NCBI GenBank assembly: GCA_026168455.1
Contig: CM047428.1
Location: 87,438,594 to 87,502,593, forward strand
Length of the DNA stretch: 64,000 nt
Direction of reading: 5' to 3'
Source of the DNA: Theocolax elegans
Taxonomy: Eukaryota; Arthropoda; Insecta; Hymenoptera; Cerocephalidae
Shown here: positions 35,536 to 49,244 of the stretch, piece by piece
Layout of the letters: each line of letters opens with the position of its first letter
Numbering within the stretch: position 1 is the stretch's first letter
Notes under the pieces: generated by a model
Told to the model about the DNA's origin: nothing
The model's database searches: none
Seen by the model: only the letters and a program-made list of their open reading frames with translations
Translations under genes and position numbers: made by a program

Positions 35536-38500
35536 TTTCTTAGTCCAAAAAACTGTTTGACTAAAAGTCAACAAATGGTTGCAATCTAACCTTGAATCAG
35601 TCTCAAAAAATAATTTATTTCTACTAGGATATAAATAATAGTAATAATTTCTTTTTTTTTATTGAAAATACATTAATTTTTGGAAACGACACTTTTTACA
35701 TTGTTAGACTATTATCAGTAAATATTTCTTTTTATTTTATATTTTTTGTTTTAGAAGGGTGAAGTATTATTTATACATGAAAATCGCGAATACTTTAACG
35801 GAATATTACTATCGGTTTGTCGGGTAAGAGTTCACACGAGTAAAGTGCAATTTTTCGACACTTTGAGGTTAGATTAGCCCCGTACTTACGATCACACACG
35901 ACTTCGTAAAACGACCCGAGAAAATCTTACGTCACACGAAATGACCGGAGAAACACTTTTCTTTATTAAAATTACCTACGAGATTCAGAAACTATTATAA
36001 TGAATATTTTTTTATCTCTATCGATTTGCTTTTTTAATGCAATAAATGAAATATTTCAATAGTTTGCAATGATAGTTTTACATTTATATTTTATTAGTAA
36101 AGGATTTTATTTCTTGGAAAAATTCGTACCGTCAGATTCTGTTGGAGTATACTATATAAATTGTGTACTAAAACACATTGTCACATTATTGAGTAAAATA
36201 ATAATAAATCATAATATAGGTTTTCATTCTTAACAAAATCTTAGTTACACACCAAAATGTTATTTCATGTTTAATTTTATAGCGACAGCCTGTGCAGTGC
36301 ATCGATGCAGTTAGTTTTTCAAGGCACACCTCTAAGCCTTTTCTTAGGTTTTTAATAAAGTTTCATTACTCATTTTTCTCTATAAAATCTATATGTTGAT
36401 TTCTATATTAATATTTTGAATAAAATTTTTAGATTACCGTTTCTGTTGATTTTACGATGTATTTTCGTTTTTTTTCTTTTAAACAAAAAATCGTATTTTT
36501 CACTAAAATTTCCTGTGTTAAAATCTCTCATATATTCTAAACTTTTTGTGAATTTTTTACAATTTATATATTAAATATTTAAATATAAAGATTGAATATT
36601 ACCATTTATTAAATTTTGGAATAAATGTGACCTAAGCATTGTTTATTGTTTAGTAACAAAAAATTGTTTTTCGGATAATCCTTTCCATCAGAGTCTTGTA
36701 TATGCTTTAAACGATGGAAAGTGTACGCGTATCCTCAACCCATTAACGAATTTTAAGTAAGCTTTTAACAGGTTTATTTCGGATGTTAACGGTCTAAAAA
36801 ATTACACTATACCTATGTTCCAAAGTAAAATTTCATGTTGTTTTATAATCTGAGGTCAAAATTATGACTGGAGCTCCACGAAATATATATATGGTCAACG
36901 ATTAAAATGTAACTAACGTGCAGACAATTTTTTATAAAATCTTAGTTCTAAATATTTTTCCGTAATTTTATCGCAAATAATTTATTTTTTAATTATAGGA
37001 TCAAAAGTGATACTAAATATTTCAATTTTAGCAGAGAATTTTCATATAAACGTTAAGCTATTCTTTTTTACAAAATATCAACGACAATCGCGAAAAACTT
37101 TTATAAAAATCTTTACACATTTAACAAAAATGTCTTGAAATCTTTACGGTCGGTCATGTTCTTTTTCTCAGAGATATATTCGTAATGTAACCAATTTTTA
37201 TCTCAGATTCCAAACTACCATAAAATTTTACGTCGTATATAGGGAGTGCAGGTTCTAGAATGAAATTTTATTCAAATAATAAATTTATGAAAATGAAAAA
37301 TAAAAGAATATCGATCACTGGAGAAAAATGAGGGATTAACTTACCTTGAAACTAAACATTAACAACAATGTAATATAGATCAGAGTGGTTATAGACCCTC
37401 AAACAATCACTGTCCGGTATGTAAGAATAAAATATTTTTTAAACACGAAAGTAAAATAATTATATAGACGTGTAAAAATGAGGAGTGGAAATTAGATGGA
37501 AGGGGGTACATTACAAGCGTAAACGTCGTCGTTTCAAAATAATCAACGTTGAGTTTAATTACTCAATTGTTCGGAAAGGAGCTTTTGTCACGCAGCTTGC
37601 GCGCCCGACAAAAATGTCATTACCCACCATCTCGGATGATATTTGCAATTGAGAGGGAATATATAACACTCGATGAGCTTTTACTCGTATATAGTATAGA
37701 CGTTAGACGTCTACAACTGTTGCGGTGTCGTTTGAACTGTTTCAGTAAAATATCCTTCTTCTGACACTGCAAGCTGTTGCTATACGAGACAGTCTTTTTT
37801 CAACCAGATAAGAACTATATATGCAATAAATGGCATTAGACTCATCGTTATTAATTAGTGAATGAAACAATTTATGAATTTCCCAACGTCTTAGGATGCG
37901 TAAGAAAAACATCGTTGGTAAAGCTGCATCAATTATTATAATCATACATATTATTTAAAAAATATAAAAATATAACAATATTTATAATAATAGAAATAGC
38001 TGCAGAATAGTGAAAATCGTTTCAATAGGTATATAATTAAATAGAAATATCGTCTACCACGTTCTTCAACAGAGGCAGATCAGTGTCCATCGACAAACGT
38101 TGAATAGTTAAAGTTTAAATTGAACGACGACAAGCTCTTTAAAGTGCGATGTATCCACTCTCGCGTTCGGATGATTAATTATTAATTTAGGACTCTCTAC
38201 GCGTCGCGTTTAGGATGACGACACAGTCGTAAATATTGTATACACTATACACGTCACCCACGCTGCTTTTCTCTATTGTACGAGAGATACGATGTGTATA
38301 AAAATGTACATCATTGACGATGGGAAACGAGTTGCACTCTCTCTCTCTCTCGCTTGATCGTGGAAATACTTGCAAACGATCAGATTTTAATGAATAATTT
38401 ATCGGGAATGCCTTGGCGCTTCAGGCTTTGTTCCCTTTTTTATTTGTCATTTTATAAATTGCGTATCCCATCGCATATATATATATATATACCTACTCTC

Positions 38501-39840
38501 TGGCAAATTCGTACGAAAGGCTTTGTTGTTATTTTTATACATTCCTTTTTTTATTATGCCCACATTGATGCATGCGTAGAGCTGTTTGTACACATTGTTT
38601 TTTAGTAGGAGGTTATCACTGTCCGCTGATATATATATATTTGTGAGTGCGATACGTGATATTTAAATGTCAGTTAAAACGTAGTAGAAATGTCAATTTT
38701 GTAATTAGACGGTAGAAAATTGGTAGTGAGTACCTAGCGATGAATCACTTTTAGCCCATTCCATTGAAAGAACGTAATTTCGAATGATTCGAATTATCTA
38801 TAAATGTACAACAAACTGTAAATATACTACAAAATATAGATTGCCATGAACGGTAAAACTGACAATTTGTATATACTCAGAAATAAATAGAAATTATGAT
38901 TCTCACTCGAGATAATTCGTACATAAATTTGATGAATCGTTCTCCTTTTTTTACGGACGATCTGTCAAAGTAAGAAATCGTTGATATACTGCATGGTAAA
39001 ATTGTATGTATATATATTCTAATTTTTGCTAAAACTTCTATTAAATTTTAATATGTGCATGGTGTACAGCAACGTTTTTTTATTCTTACAGTTTGTCCCA
39101 ACTTTGCTAAATATAGTGTAGTCATTATTAATCGAATATTTTTCTCCGTGTAAGGATATGGTAATGGATCGATGGTGAGATTTTATAATAAAAATCATTT
39201 TAAAATTTAACGAAACGGGCACCTTCATTGAGGAAAATGTTCGTTTGAAAATGAACCTAGGTTAAAATATAATCTGCTTTTGCAAGTTCAGTAATAGCGT
39301 AAAAAACATGACAAAAATTGAATTGAACTCTAACAAATAGCTATGAAATGGGAGAAAAAGCTTTTGATCGGGAGGCCAAAAATGTTTCTATTAACCTTTC
39401 GAGGGTCGGCATGAAATCAATATTTTTTCAAGAGTACAATTTATCTATGGAAACATCAAATAAGTTCAATGGACTGTTACGAAGGTTTCTAATGGAACAT
39501 ATATGACATATGCGGAACATTTTTTATAGCGATTTAGAAAATGATGTTTCTTTGTTAATGATATGTGTCAAATATAGTTTAATGGAATATAAACAGGTAT
39601 TTTTCTGTACTATTAGTATTTTACAATAAAAATATGTGATTTCATGTATATCTTCATCAACTTCTCGATTTCTTCATACGCGTATAGAAAACGTAGACCA
39701 TGCCCACCTGGCGGAGGGATTGGGAACAATAATTAATGATCACAATGTAATTTTATTTTTCAAAACAAACTGGCCCTCTCTTTTTTATATATGTATAATA
39801 CGATAAAAATTGTTTAAAATTTATATTTGACATAGTTATT
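35536..39840. other. Intronic, no gene seen
   Basis: AT-rich up to the Syn1 acceptor. Noted: a hairpin CTTTCCATC…GATGGAAAG (about 36683-36721), a CT run (38337-38351) and a TA run (38477-38491). No recognisable exon. Confidence 0.55.
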
Positions 39841-39850
39841 AAATTTCCAG

Positions 39851-39874
39851 TGCGCAAGCTACGAAGAGATCGAA
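39851..39874 (+). other. Syn1: 5'UTR stub and 3' splice site of the Syn1 coding exon
   Basis: TTTCCAG ends at 39850, giving a 24-nt leader before ATG 39875. The leader has no stop in the Met frame, so this exon alone does not exclude an upstream in-frame start. If it is joined to the donor at 2711, the frame reads back through a GAG/AAG run to a TAG at 2675-2677 without a Met, which makes 39875 the first possible start for that transcript. The splice junction is inferred, not shown. Confidence 0.7.
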
Positions 39875-40550
39875 ATGGTGGAACTGAGCGGGAGCAACTC
39901 GAGCCAGCAGCATCAGCCGCAACAGCAGCAACAGCAACAACCACAGCATCAGAATCAGAATCAGAATCAGCATCAGCAGCAGCAGCCGCCGCAACAATCG
40001 CAAGTAGGGATGATAATGGGTCTGGCCTCAGCGGCGACATCCTCGTCCTCATCCTCATCGGAAGGTGCCTCGTCAGCGAGCTCGAGTCGCGCGGGTATCC
40101 TCGAGACGCAGGTTCGAGGTCAATGGTACCGAGTTTTTGTGTCTCTCGAGGACGATTACCTTAGTATCTCTCTGGACGAGAGTTGCGAGAGTACCGGGAG
40201 CACCGGTTCCGCGAGCTCTACCGGTAACGGTCTCAACAGTAATGTCAATAACAATAACATCGACAGTCTCGGTGACCCCGATGTTCCGGATTCGGTGGCC
40301 AATCAGAAACGCACCGTTCGGGTCGTCAAAAGTGACAACAATGGGCTGGGAATCTCGATCAAAGGTGGCAAGGAGAACAAAATGCCGATTTTGATATCCA
40401 AGATATTCAAAGGAATGGCGGCTGATGCTACGGAACAACTGTACGTGGGCGATGCGATCCTCGCTGTCAACGGTGAGGATCTTAGGGAAGCTACTCACGA
40501 CGAGGCGGTCAAGGCGCTCAAGAGGGCTGGCAAGGTCGTCGAACTTGAAG
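39875..40550 (+). CDS. Syn1: Syntrophin (alpha/beta type, Syn1-like), first coding exon, 3' part missing
   Basis: Encodes the first 225 residues of a syntrophin, a cytoplasmic adaptor that binds dystrophin/dystrobrevin and uses its PDZ domain to gather channels and signalling proteins at the membrane. Residues 11-42 are Q/H/N-rich and 56-71 Ser-rich. Residues 73-103 ([20 protein letters not shown]) match the first half of the split PH1 domain. After an S/G/N-rich linker, residues 145-225 form the PDZ domain, with carboxylate loop GLGI at 157-160, the hallmark stretch [17 protein letters not shown] at 168-184 and His208 at the start of helix B, as in class I PDZ domains. The exon opens after TTTCCAG (39844-39850). 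ATG 39875 has a good context (CGAAATGG). The donor GTCAGT at 40551 cuts after the first base of a codon, where syntrophins continue with Val (VELE-V). Full syntrophins exceed 450 residues; PH1b, PH2 and the SU domain are not in this window. The [13 protein letters not shown] core favours Syn1 over the gamma-type Syn2. Confidence 0.95.
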
Positions 40551-41778
40551 GTCAGTCGAGTGTTTATTTTTAAAACGATGTTTACTACATATAAGACAAT
40601 GAAAGGGAGAACCTGACCATTAAGTATATTGAATAGAAAGATTACCATCTCGGGAATATGAACGGTTATAATACTTATTTTTAACTTTAGTATTATTTAT
40701 TTATTATCGATGATTAACCAAGTCATTTCAACTGCTCGTTTTTATTAATCAAGGAATAATATCTCTTTTAATGTTCTTCGATCACCAGCGTTAAATTACG
40801 TTACGTTTTATTTAATGGATTTTCGTATCGATCAGCTGAGATAGGCTTGCGATGGATTCAGAAACAATTGATTACAAACATTTGTTAAAAATAAATGTAG
40901 GTTTCATTTTTTTTAAATAATTCAAATTTTAATCGTTTCAAAAAATATTTATGACGGAAACATGATTTTATATTTATTGTTGAGTGTTACATAGCTTACA
41001 AATTTCTGCAATACTATTTTATATAATGTCAATACATTGAAAGCTTTTAGAAACCATCTCATTCGTTAAGTAAAATTTTTCTAGTAACAAATAAAAGTTT
41101 ATACTTACGATTTGTTCAGATTTCTTTTAGATATACGCATTAAAATTACAATTGTAATGATTTTAAAATTAATTTTACTGTCATTCGATGTTAAATATTT
41201 TGATAGAAATAATCAATAATTTTTACGTATGATCGATCATTTTCAGCGTTAGAAAAGAAATTTCATGGGGAGATATTCACTTGCAAAATCGTAGATAATA
41301 CATAGAATCAATGTTCTCTTGCCCTAAAAATTATTTAAATTTAAATAAAAAAAGCTGATTAAAATTCGTTGAAAAAATAATATAGTTAATTTAGTATAAA
41401 TTATTAAACAAAATAATATTACTATTATTTTATTAAATCTTTGATTTGTCATTCCAAAGTTCTGCTTTATCAAGAATGATATTTCATCGTTCAAACGGTA
41501 TATGTTAATTCAAGTTTAGGGAATTTGGTTAAACTAAACAAAAACAATGAAATATAGTTGAGTTGATAAAGCAAAATATTTGGAAGTAGGAGATCGGGAG
41601 TACGAAATCCGACAGATAATTAAAATGAATCGAATGCACCATATTTTAGCAAAAAAATGTAACACTTTTTAAAAAATAGTGTTAACTAATTTTTACGTTA
41701 AAAGATCTTATACTCGTTACAGAAGCAAACACTTTGTACACGCTACGTCCGTTACTCCCAATAAATTGTAATTTTCGA

Positions 41779-41779
<1 letters not shown>

Positions 41780-41835
<56 letters not shown>
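41780..41835. repeat. (ATA)n microsatellite, about 18 units
   Basis: One of the longest uninterrupted trinucleotide runs in the window. Confidence 0.95.
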
Positions 41836-44634
41836 TGATAACGTATAAGAAGCTTTGAAGACAGCTCGTCGTACCTCCCGTGCGTCAGATTCGAAAGGAG
41901 ACGTAGTCGGTGAGAGGCTGGTAGAAAACTAAAACTAAAAAAAACGAGGGAAGGTATAAAAGAAAACGCGAGATGAGTTGACGAGTGCAAAGTACCGGAA
42001 CATTAACGGGCTCTCGGGCCAATTAGCTTTAACTAGAGTATGCATTAAGAACGGCGTTTTCCACTCGGTCGTTATAAAACGACGAGTTCTCTGTCGTGTC
42101 ATTCTAATATTTCCCGGTTGGCTTCTTGTCTCTCACTCGCTTGCTCTCCCTTCCTCTCTCTCCCTCTCTCTCTCGTCCTAACTCGTGCATTACCCGTTAA
42201 AAGACGAGTGAGCTGCGTTTGAAATCGTAGTCGCTGTGTCCCTGATGACAAGATGGCAAATGTAACGCTTTGACTACGATTAACATCGCTTTCAATGAGA
42301 CTCGGTGTTGCCGATTTTTCTATTTTCTTCTTCTTTATCAAAGACAAGGGGAAATGTTTAGCGAGCGGCTTCTGCGATGCGAGTCTGTGCGCGTATGCGT
42401 TATATAAAGAATACTAATTGTTCGAGAGTACTTGACATTTTTTTATCAATCTGGCGATGCTGTAACATCTTTTCCGGAAGAAAGATATGTGATTCATTAT
42501 TCACTTTTTTTTCCTCGTGTGTTTGACTTTTACACCAAAATCGATAGACGAAACAAGCGTTATTGTTTAAATACTTACATACACATTTTAGACATCCTTT
42601 TTTCTGCTTACCTGTTGGAAACTACTGTGCTTCATATCGTACTGATCGTACATATATTATACATTGAATGAAGAAAGTACAATTTTAATAAGATAATTAT
42701 TCTGAATTATTTTGTAACAGTAATTTTAGCGGCACGTAGATGCCGTTTAAAGTTATTCAAATACGCGGATTTTCGATTCGTTCAATCGCCAAACGCAGTT
42801 TCCGAAACTTTTGACCCTCGCGTGGTTTTTGTTCTAACCGCTTTTGTGGCATAAGACGGTAATTGAGCGGGTCATTTGCCAAAGGATTAGCGAGTCGTAA
42901 AATACGATTCAAGTCATCGGAAACGTTGTAATTACAAATAACCACAAGAAGAGAGTATCATTGTGAAAAAGTGTTCAAAAGTCAAGATTTATTGACAACG
43001 AATTTGTTTAAATAAAATAAATATATACAATGAGTTTTGTATTATAAACACGCGGGATGAAGTTTTTAAAGGATGAATGGGTTTATAGGGATAAAATGGG
43101 GGTTAAAAAAAATAGAAATAACACGAATTCCTAAAAAAGTTTTAATCTTGAGTGAAAAACGATAAAATAACTCAAATGATTTGAAAGTTATGTGCGATCG
43201 AATAAATGTCGAATAAATAAAAATAGTGTTAAATATTGATGGAGACGCTTCATTAATAATTTCCGTTAATTTATAACTATTTATTAAATAAGATAGTAAC
43301 TTTTGAAACGTTAGACCTATTCGGACAACGTTGAAAATTGATATAGTAGTTCCAAATGTTGACTTTTGTTTATAATGGTCATAAGGTTAAATAGAACTCA
43401 AATTATTTTAATAGGAAGTAAAGTCCTGTTTTCTCCTAGATCTTTCAAAAAGGTCACCTAATTTTATGTTTATAGGACCCATTGAACGAAAATCCACGAA
43501 TCAGTTTATCTAGACCAAATAATCATATTCCACATTACGAATTCGTTTTTCCGGATTCAAATATTGTCCCTGTAAATGAAAATAATAAAAATTCCTACAT
43601 TATTATCCAGCATTGATAAAATATCAATGACAATTTGATTTTCACTATACGTGCACTAAAATTCTGGATAAACATTACATAACCTCGTACCAGCCTAAAC
43701 TTTTGTTCTCTGACACAATACTCATTGATATGTCAACTAAAACAAAATACTAAATAAACCTTGATTACTAATTATTCACCGCATTTTATCGAAAAGTACG
43801 CCATGACTGGGTGAAAAAATATTTCTCTTCCCACGAATTGAATTTCGCTGGGTTCTCATCTTCGTTCTTGATAACCAAAAGCAATCATCGTGATGTCCCA
43901 TATCTCTCTATTCGTTTTTTCTCTTCTTCTACTTCTTCTTCAATAAAGTAAACGTCAAAGACAAAGTTTTCCTTATATATATATACATATATATAGACTG
44001 CAAAACCGTACCGTCAAAATGACAAAGTCGACGATCGAAAAGAAATATTCTTTCAAGATCCACCGGATTATCGAACGTCAAGGTAGACATACACAGACCG
44101 GTAACCTTATGAATAATAATGTACCTACATTGGACTATAATGCAAAACGTATTGAACACGATGTAACAAAAAAGGAACAGTTCAGATGGAATATAAAGAA
44201 AGTAAGAAGAGATATGGTGTGTAAAAAATAGAAGGAAGAGGGGGGGGGAGCATCGTCGAATAGAAGCGAGAGCTTTTAGCTGGATTAATACAGCGACAGC
44301 TATATAGGTACATGCTTGTGACAGTTTCTTCCATTTCTTCTTCTATTTCTCTGGTCGCCCGTATATGTGTGTATATATGAGGTAAGGCATTTCCACCGGA
44401 AGTCGAAACTTTTGGAACTTGGTGGAAGTCACACGGATACGTATAATACACCTATATCTTTCTCTTCCTCTCACGTGTACGTGTGTTAGGAAAGGATTTC
44501 TGGTCGTACAGCTATATCGCGGTAACTTTGCGAATCGCATTAGTCGAACGCGAAAGCTTCTTACTTCCGAAGTACGAATAGAGGAGGTGAGGAACAAAAA
44601 AAAGGAAAGTACTTGGCAGTTTAGCCTTTTGTTC

Positions 44635-44635
<1 letters not shown>

Positions 44636-44666
<31 letters not shown>
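44636..44666. repeat. (AT)n microsatellite
   Basis: About 15 AT units. Confidence 0.9.
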
Positions 44667-44670
<4 letters not shown>

Positions 44671-45591
44671 CCTTGAATTTTTTCGACCACTGAATACGCA
44701 ATTATTCTTTGGAAAGGAAAAGCACCTAAGAAGAGAGAAAGAAAGAAATGTTACTTTTTTTTAGTTTTATTACACTCTACGAAATAATCTTTGCATTCAA
44801 ATTTCCAAGTTTCATCCAGGCGCTAATAAGTTTACTTGTAAATTGGTTGAAAGGGTTTTAATTTAACTTGTTGTAAGAGTAAATAGCTTGATTACCCTCC
44901 CATCGCCAAGTTGTATAGAGTCATTTCGAATTGAAAAGTGCAACGACGCAAAACACCTTGATCGGTTGGACTTTCAGTCAATACTTTTAACTTAATTATA
45001 TTCATTAATATAATTGTGGTGTATCTTGTGGTTAACTTTTCTCATGATTAACAGATGGAGAAAGAAGTTGGACTAAAATTTATAAATTTTTTATCATGCA
45101 ACTAAGGATATGTTAGGTTTATAATAAAATATTACTATTTCCATAGTATTATTTTAAGTTAACTATTGCAAATTTTACTATTTTGTGTAGCAAGCTTTTA
45201 CACTGCGGGGAAAAAATATTTTCTGATGAATTAAAGATTTATTTGATTTACAACTTTTCTAAAAATAAATACTATAACATAAAGAATAATTGGAAATCAT
45301 GTTAGCAGATCATACTTAATTGCAATTTTAATAAATTGTTTTAAAACTCATACTGTTTGACATAAACAGCTTTTCGAGAACGTTCTATTAAATTTATGAT
45401 TGATTAGAAACTTTTGAAATTTCTTGTTTTTTCATACTTTTTGCTTATAATTTCGCCTTGTGTTGTGTGTACGAATATTTCCAAAAATTCACGATTTGTT
45501 TGCACTACTGTTGTCTTTTGATACGAAAATGAACGTACTAACCGGGCGTATTCAACAATCGATGTAACACATGTGCGCTTGTAGATTTACT

Positions 45592-45608
45592 CCACCGCCA
45601 TCTAGCGG
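45592..45608 (-). promoter_or_regulatory. Candidate CTCF-like site
   Basis: On the minus strand CCGCTAGATGGCGGTGG closely resembles the animal CTCF core (CCRSTAGRKGGCGC-like). It is a CG-rich island in AT-rich DNA. Match by eye only; binding unknown. Confidence 0.35.
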
Positions 45609-46874
45609 TATTCCGTTGAAGCTCCTGGTTAAAATTTTTGTTCACAATTGTTTGATAGTAAGAAATGAAACACGTGTAGGAAATCTTAAAAATACGTGAA
45701 TCGCGATTTTTACTGTTCAACAATGATAAAAAAAGAAAATATTTTTTTTCGAGTATTTAAAAAATAAAAAATATGTTAAAAAAATTATAGTAATTCAATG
45801 TCATGTTTAAAAAATGCTTCATAATATTTACTTAAAACCGTTTATCCGTGGACTGTATACGTACAACTAAAAGTCCAACGAAGCTGAAGTATCACTATAC
45901 TTCGAAACTCTAAAAGAAAAAAATTAAAAGTTCGTCGAACACGATAAACAAATAAATAATTCGCAAGATAAAACTAATGTTTGCGTTTGTTTTTCCTTTG
46001 GAAGGTGGATAAACGTAAGAGCGACACGTCGTCCGTGTTTGTGGCTCGTATTTTTTTTTTTTTTTTCGAAACGTAAAATCCTTTTGTACGATCACGGATG
46101 GTGGAGTTCCCTCGAGCGTTGGGTATACGTAAACCGCATGGCCGAGTTTGTTTGGGTTTTCTCTCCCCCTCGCCGAAATTTCGACAGTTGACCGGGAAAA
46201 CCTGGCCCTACCAAAGAATCGCTCCTGCGAATGATTGACGTTGTTCGAGCACACCGAGCCTGTTTCCGAATTTTCCTGGCTTTCTTCTTGGCGTTTCTCC
46301 TGTAATGCAACGCGTCCCTCAAATTCGTTTGATTCCCCCTTTTGTTTCTTTATCGCTTATATACGCGCATATATACCGACCTTCCAAACTTGCGAGTTTG
46401 ACGTTATTGTTCTCACCGATCAAATGGTTAGCAAATTCAACTTTACGGCCAGCCCCTATACGTGTGCACTGCCCAAAATTTGTTTAATTTTTATTTCCTC
46501 TTTGTTGTTAATGAGAGATGACAAACTTTAATTTGATTTTCCTGCACCACCTTTGCTTTTCTAGTTAATAATTTAAATAATCTTGATAATCTTTTCAGGT
46601 TAATAATAGATATATATATATTTTAAACATCTACTTTCTATATCGATTTTTAAACAAATGGCTAACTTATACCTCAAAATTCGTTTCAAATATTTAATGG
46701 ATGCGAATTTGTTTGTTAATGCTTCGATGTTACACATGTTATAGATCGTAATAAACTCATTTTTATCGGGTTTTAAAATATAGCTATGTAATTCAAACTT
46801 TTATTTAACTTTCTTTAATTTATCACATATAAATTTCTTTCGATTATTTTCCCTCATGTAAGGGAGATTTTTAA

Positions 46875-46930
46875 TTACCGGTGACAGTGTTGTTTACTTA
46901 AGATTTACCATTCTTACCTTACCGATCTAA
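46875..46930 (+). mobile_element. TTAA-type MITE, left-end fragment, copy E
   Basis: TTAA (46871-46874) followed by TTACCGGTGACAGTGTTGTT, then TACTTAAGATTTACCATTCTTACCTTACCGAT, resembling the family left end, especially CCNTNCTTACCTTACCGA. Quite diverged; no right end seen. Confidence 0.4.
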
Positions 46931-47886
46931 AAAATTGCAAAAAGTTGTATGCACATTGTGAAGAGGATAATCATCTGCATAATTTAAGAGCTTTGTTATT
47001 AAATTTAATAAAGACACTTTCTTTTAAATTTAAAAAATCTAAGCAAAATTTACATATATTTTTATACAATTTAAGGTGTATACAAAAGAAAACAGTATGC
47101 GCACAATTAATGAAAATAGTTTCATTGCCACCAAAAATGCTTTCAATTATCCTCAATAATTCTCAATTACTACTAGGTTTCTGCTTAAACATTCTAAAGT
47201 TAAGATAAATTTATATTTACATTTTTTAAAAAATTAAATTTGATTGTTAATTAGATTCAAATGTGCCCAACCAATAATGATATACAAAACACAATGCAAA
47301 TAATATAAGTCAAATTGAATCGTCCGAATCTCCAACGTTACGTAAACTGTCTTAATATCGAATTAACATTTTCGATTAAAAAAGTAGTGGAATCAAATTA
47401 TTTGATATTTTTATAATTTCTAAACGTTTTATCAGCACGAAAACCAACGCTTCTATATAGAAAATATGTCCTCTTTATCTAATTCCCACGGAGTTGTACA
47501 ACTGATATTTGAAACATCACCTTTCTTCCAAAAATTCGCGTTACATATGAATTTAACGGCCCCATTCGTTTTTTAGGCATACGCGTGATTTACAAAGAAC
47601 GAAAAAAATATATCTTTACACAATATTTTTCTAAAGAGAAGATAAAATTTTAGGAAACTCATAAAAGGGTGTTACGTAATCCCGTAATTTTCAGGGAATC
47701 CGACTAAACCTGACGAATTTCCACCCCCACTCCACCCCCTCCCGCCCCTCTTCTCTCCAACCCCTTGCAACGGAGGATAAAAAACTGAATTATTACAATC
47801 CCGCGTGAAATACCGAGCGTACATTTTCCGTGACTAAAAGCTACCTCGGTGTGGAAAATTTTATTTTTATCAAAGTAAAAACTTCC

Positions 47887-47909
47887 ATATATATATATAT
47901 ATATATATA
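47887..47909. repeat. (AT)n microsatellite
   Basis: About 11 AT units. Confidence 0.9.
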
Positions 47910-49101
47910 CATGTGTGCAGTGCGTACGTGTGGGTGTATACGTGTGTGGACGATTAAAATTTTATATTCGAGGTTGGCGTTTTCTTTAGAATTCAAATTT
48001 CGGGGAGATAATTGCAACGTCGCTTTGTCCCACATTTCCTGAAAAAAAATGAATCACGATGGTTGATCGTTGAGAGACCGACGTTCCTCTCGTGTTCTTT
48101 AACATTTCATTTTTAGAAATTCTGGTTTCGCAATTATTTTCTTTTAATCTATGATGAGGAACGCCGTTAAATATTCGAAATATTAGGTAGCTCGATTAAG
48201 TGAGTATCACTTCGTTAATATTATCAAGTGAAACGTCTGCAGTTACACGTAGAAAATGTATGGAAAGAACGTTAATATTGTTACGATTGAGTACTTTCTT
48301 TCTTTCTACGGTATTTACAATTGTTTTTCAATATTGGTTGTGGAAGTAAAGTTGTAAATATTCTTTTTTTGACGAAAATGTAATAACTTATGTCTTTTAT
48401 TAATTGTCACTGAGCGCAACTAATTCACTCTTTTGGCATTCAGTGGACTATAAGCTCGAAAAAGAGGAACGAGACGGTTATGATTAAATTTTTTCAACAT
48501 CTTTCATTCTTGAGCGATGCAAACTTTTTGTTTAGTTGTTGAGTTTAAACTATTCGTTACCGGTGAAACGTAATTATTTATTATTAATTAATTTTAGATT
48601 CATTATTTGGAAAATCTTGAAGATTCTTTGCAAATTTTTAGTTTTTTTTTCAATTTCTACTAATTAGTTAATAGTAATAATGACAATAATTTATCAAGAT
48701 TCAACATTTATTAATTATTATTATTCGAAAAATTGGAATAACTGAATGTATCAAACTCCGATAAGCGCAAAACCTTTCGGTAATATTCGCGCAATCCATC
48801 AAAAGAAGTCTACACAATTTCCACGTCCAGCACAAAGCAACCTATATAGTGTACAAAATCAACACGTAAGATGTAAAGGTAAAAAGAAAATGGAATATAA
48901 GGTCAAAAGAATCGCGGGAATCATTGGAAAAACATAGAAATACTTGAAAAGAAAGAAAAAAAAAGTGAAGGAGAATCCCACATATCCATAACGCGAGCTC
49001 GGTAATCGCGGTCGACGTGAGAAACGAGACGGCGCGAGTCTCGAAATAACCAAGAGAAAAGTCGATTACCGGTTGACCCCGGTCTCGATGGAGATTCGAG
49101 C

Positions 49102-49119
49102 CACACACACACACACACA
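49102..49119. repeat. (CA)n microsatellite
   Basis: About nine CA units, followed by diverged GACACATA units. Confidence 0.9.
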
Positions 49120-49214
49120 GACACATAGACACATAGACACCCAGTCGGAATAAAACGGCCGAGAGATAAAAAGAGATGAAACGCCCCCACCCGCCCCTCG
49201 AGGTAAGAACAATG

Positions 49215-49244
49215 AGGGAAGGAAGGGAAGGAAGGGAAGGAAGA
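49215..49244. repeat. (GGAA/GGGAA)n tract
   Basis: Alternating GGGAA and GGAA units in a purine-rich stretch just after the donor-like site at 49202. Confidence 0.85.

Larger units (their letters stand above)
2711..39850 (+). other. Syn1: Putative first intron of Syn1, about 37 kb
   Basis: Bounded by GTAAGT at 2711 and TTTCCAG at 39850. Both ends fit the GT-AG rule, but the pairing is inferred. Between them I found no reading frame with recognisable protein homology except a minus-strand Penelope-like endonuclease fragment at 34081-34416. The rest is AT-rich DNA with MITEs, hairpins and microsatellites, listed separately. Long first introns are common in insect dystrophin-complex genes. Confidence 0.45.
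40563..46870. other. Intronic, no gene seen
   Basis: AT-rich with a long TAA microsatellite (41780-41835), a GC-richer CT-bearing patch (41870-42260), an AT run (44636-44666) and a CTCF-like motif (45592-45608). No exon with syntrophin homology. Confidence 0.55.

Noticed and set aside
39753..40648. Open frames opposite to and out of frame with the Syn1 exon (up to 191 residues)
   Set aside because: Shadows of the real coding frame, which carries the PH and PDZ signatures.
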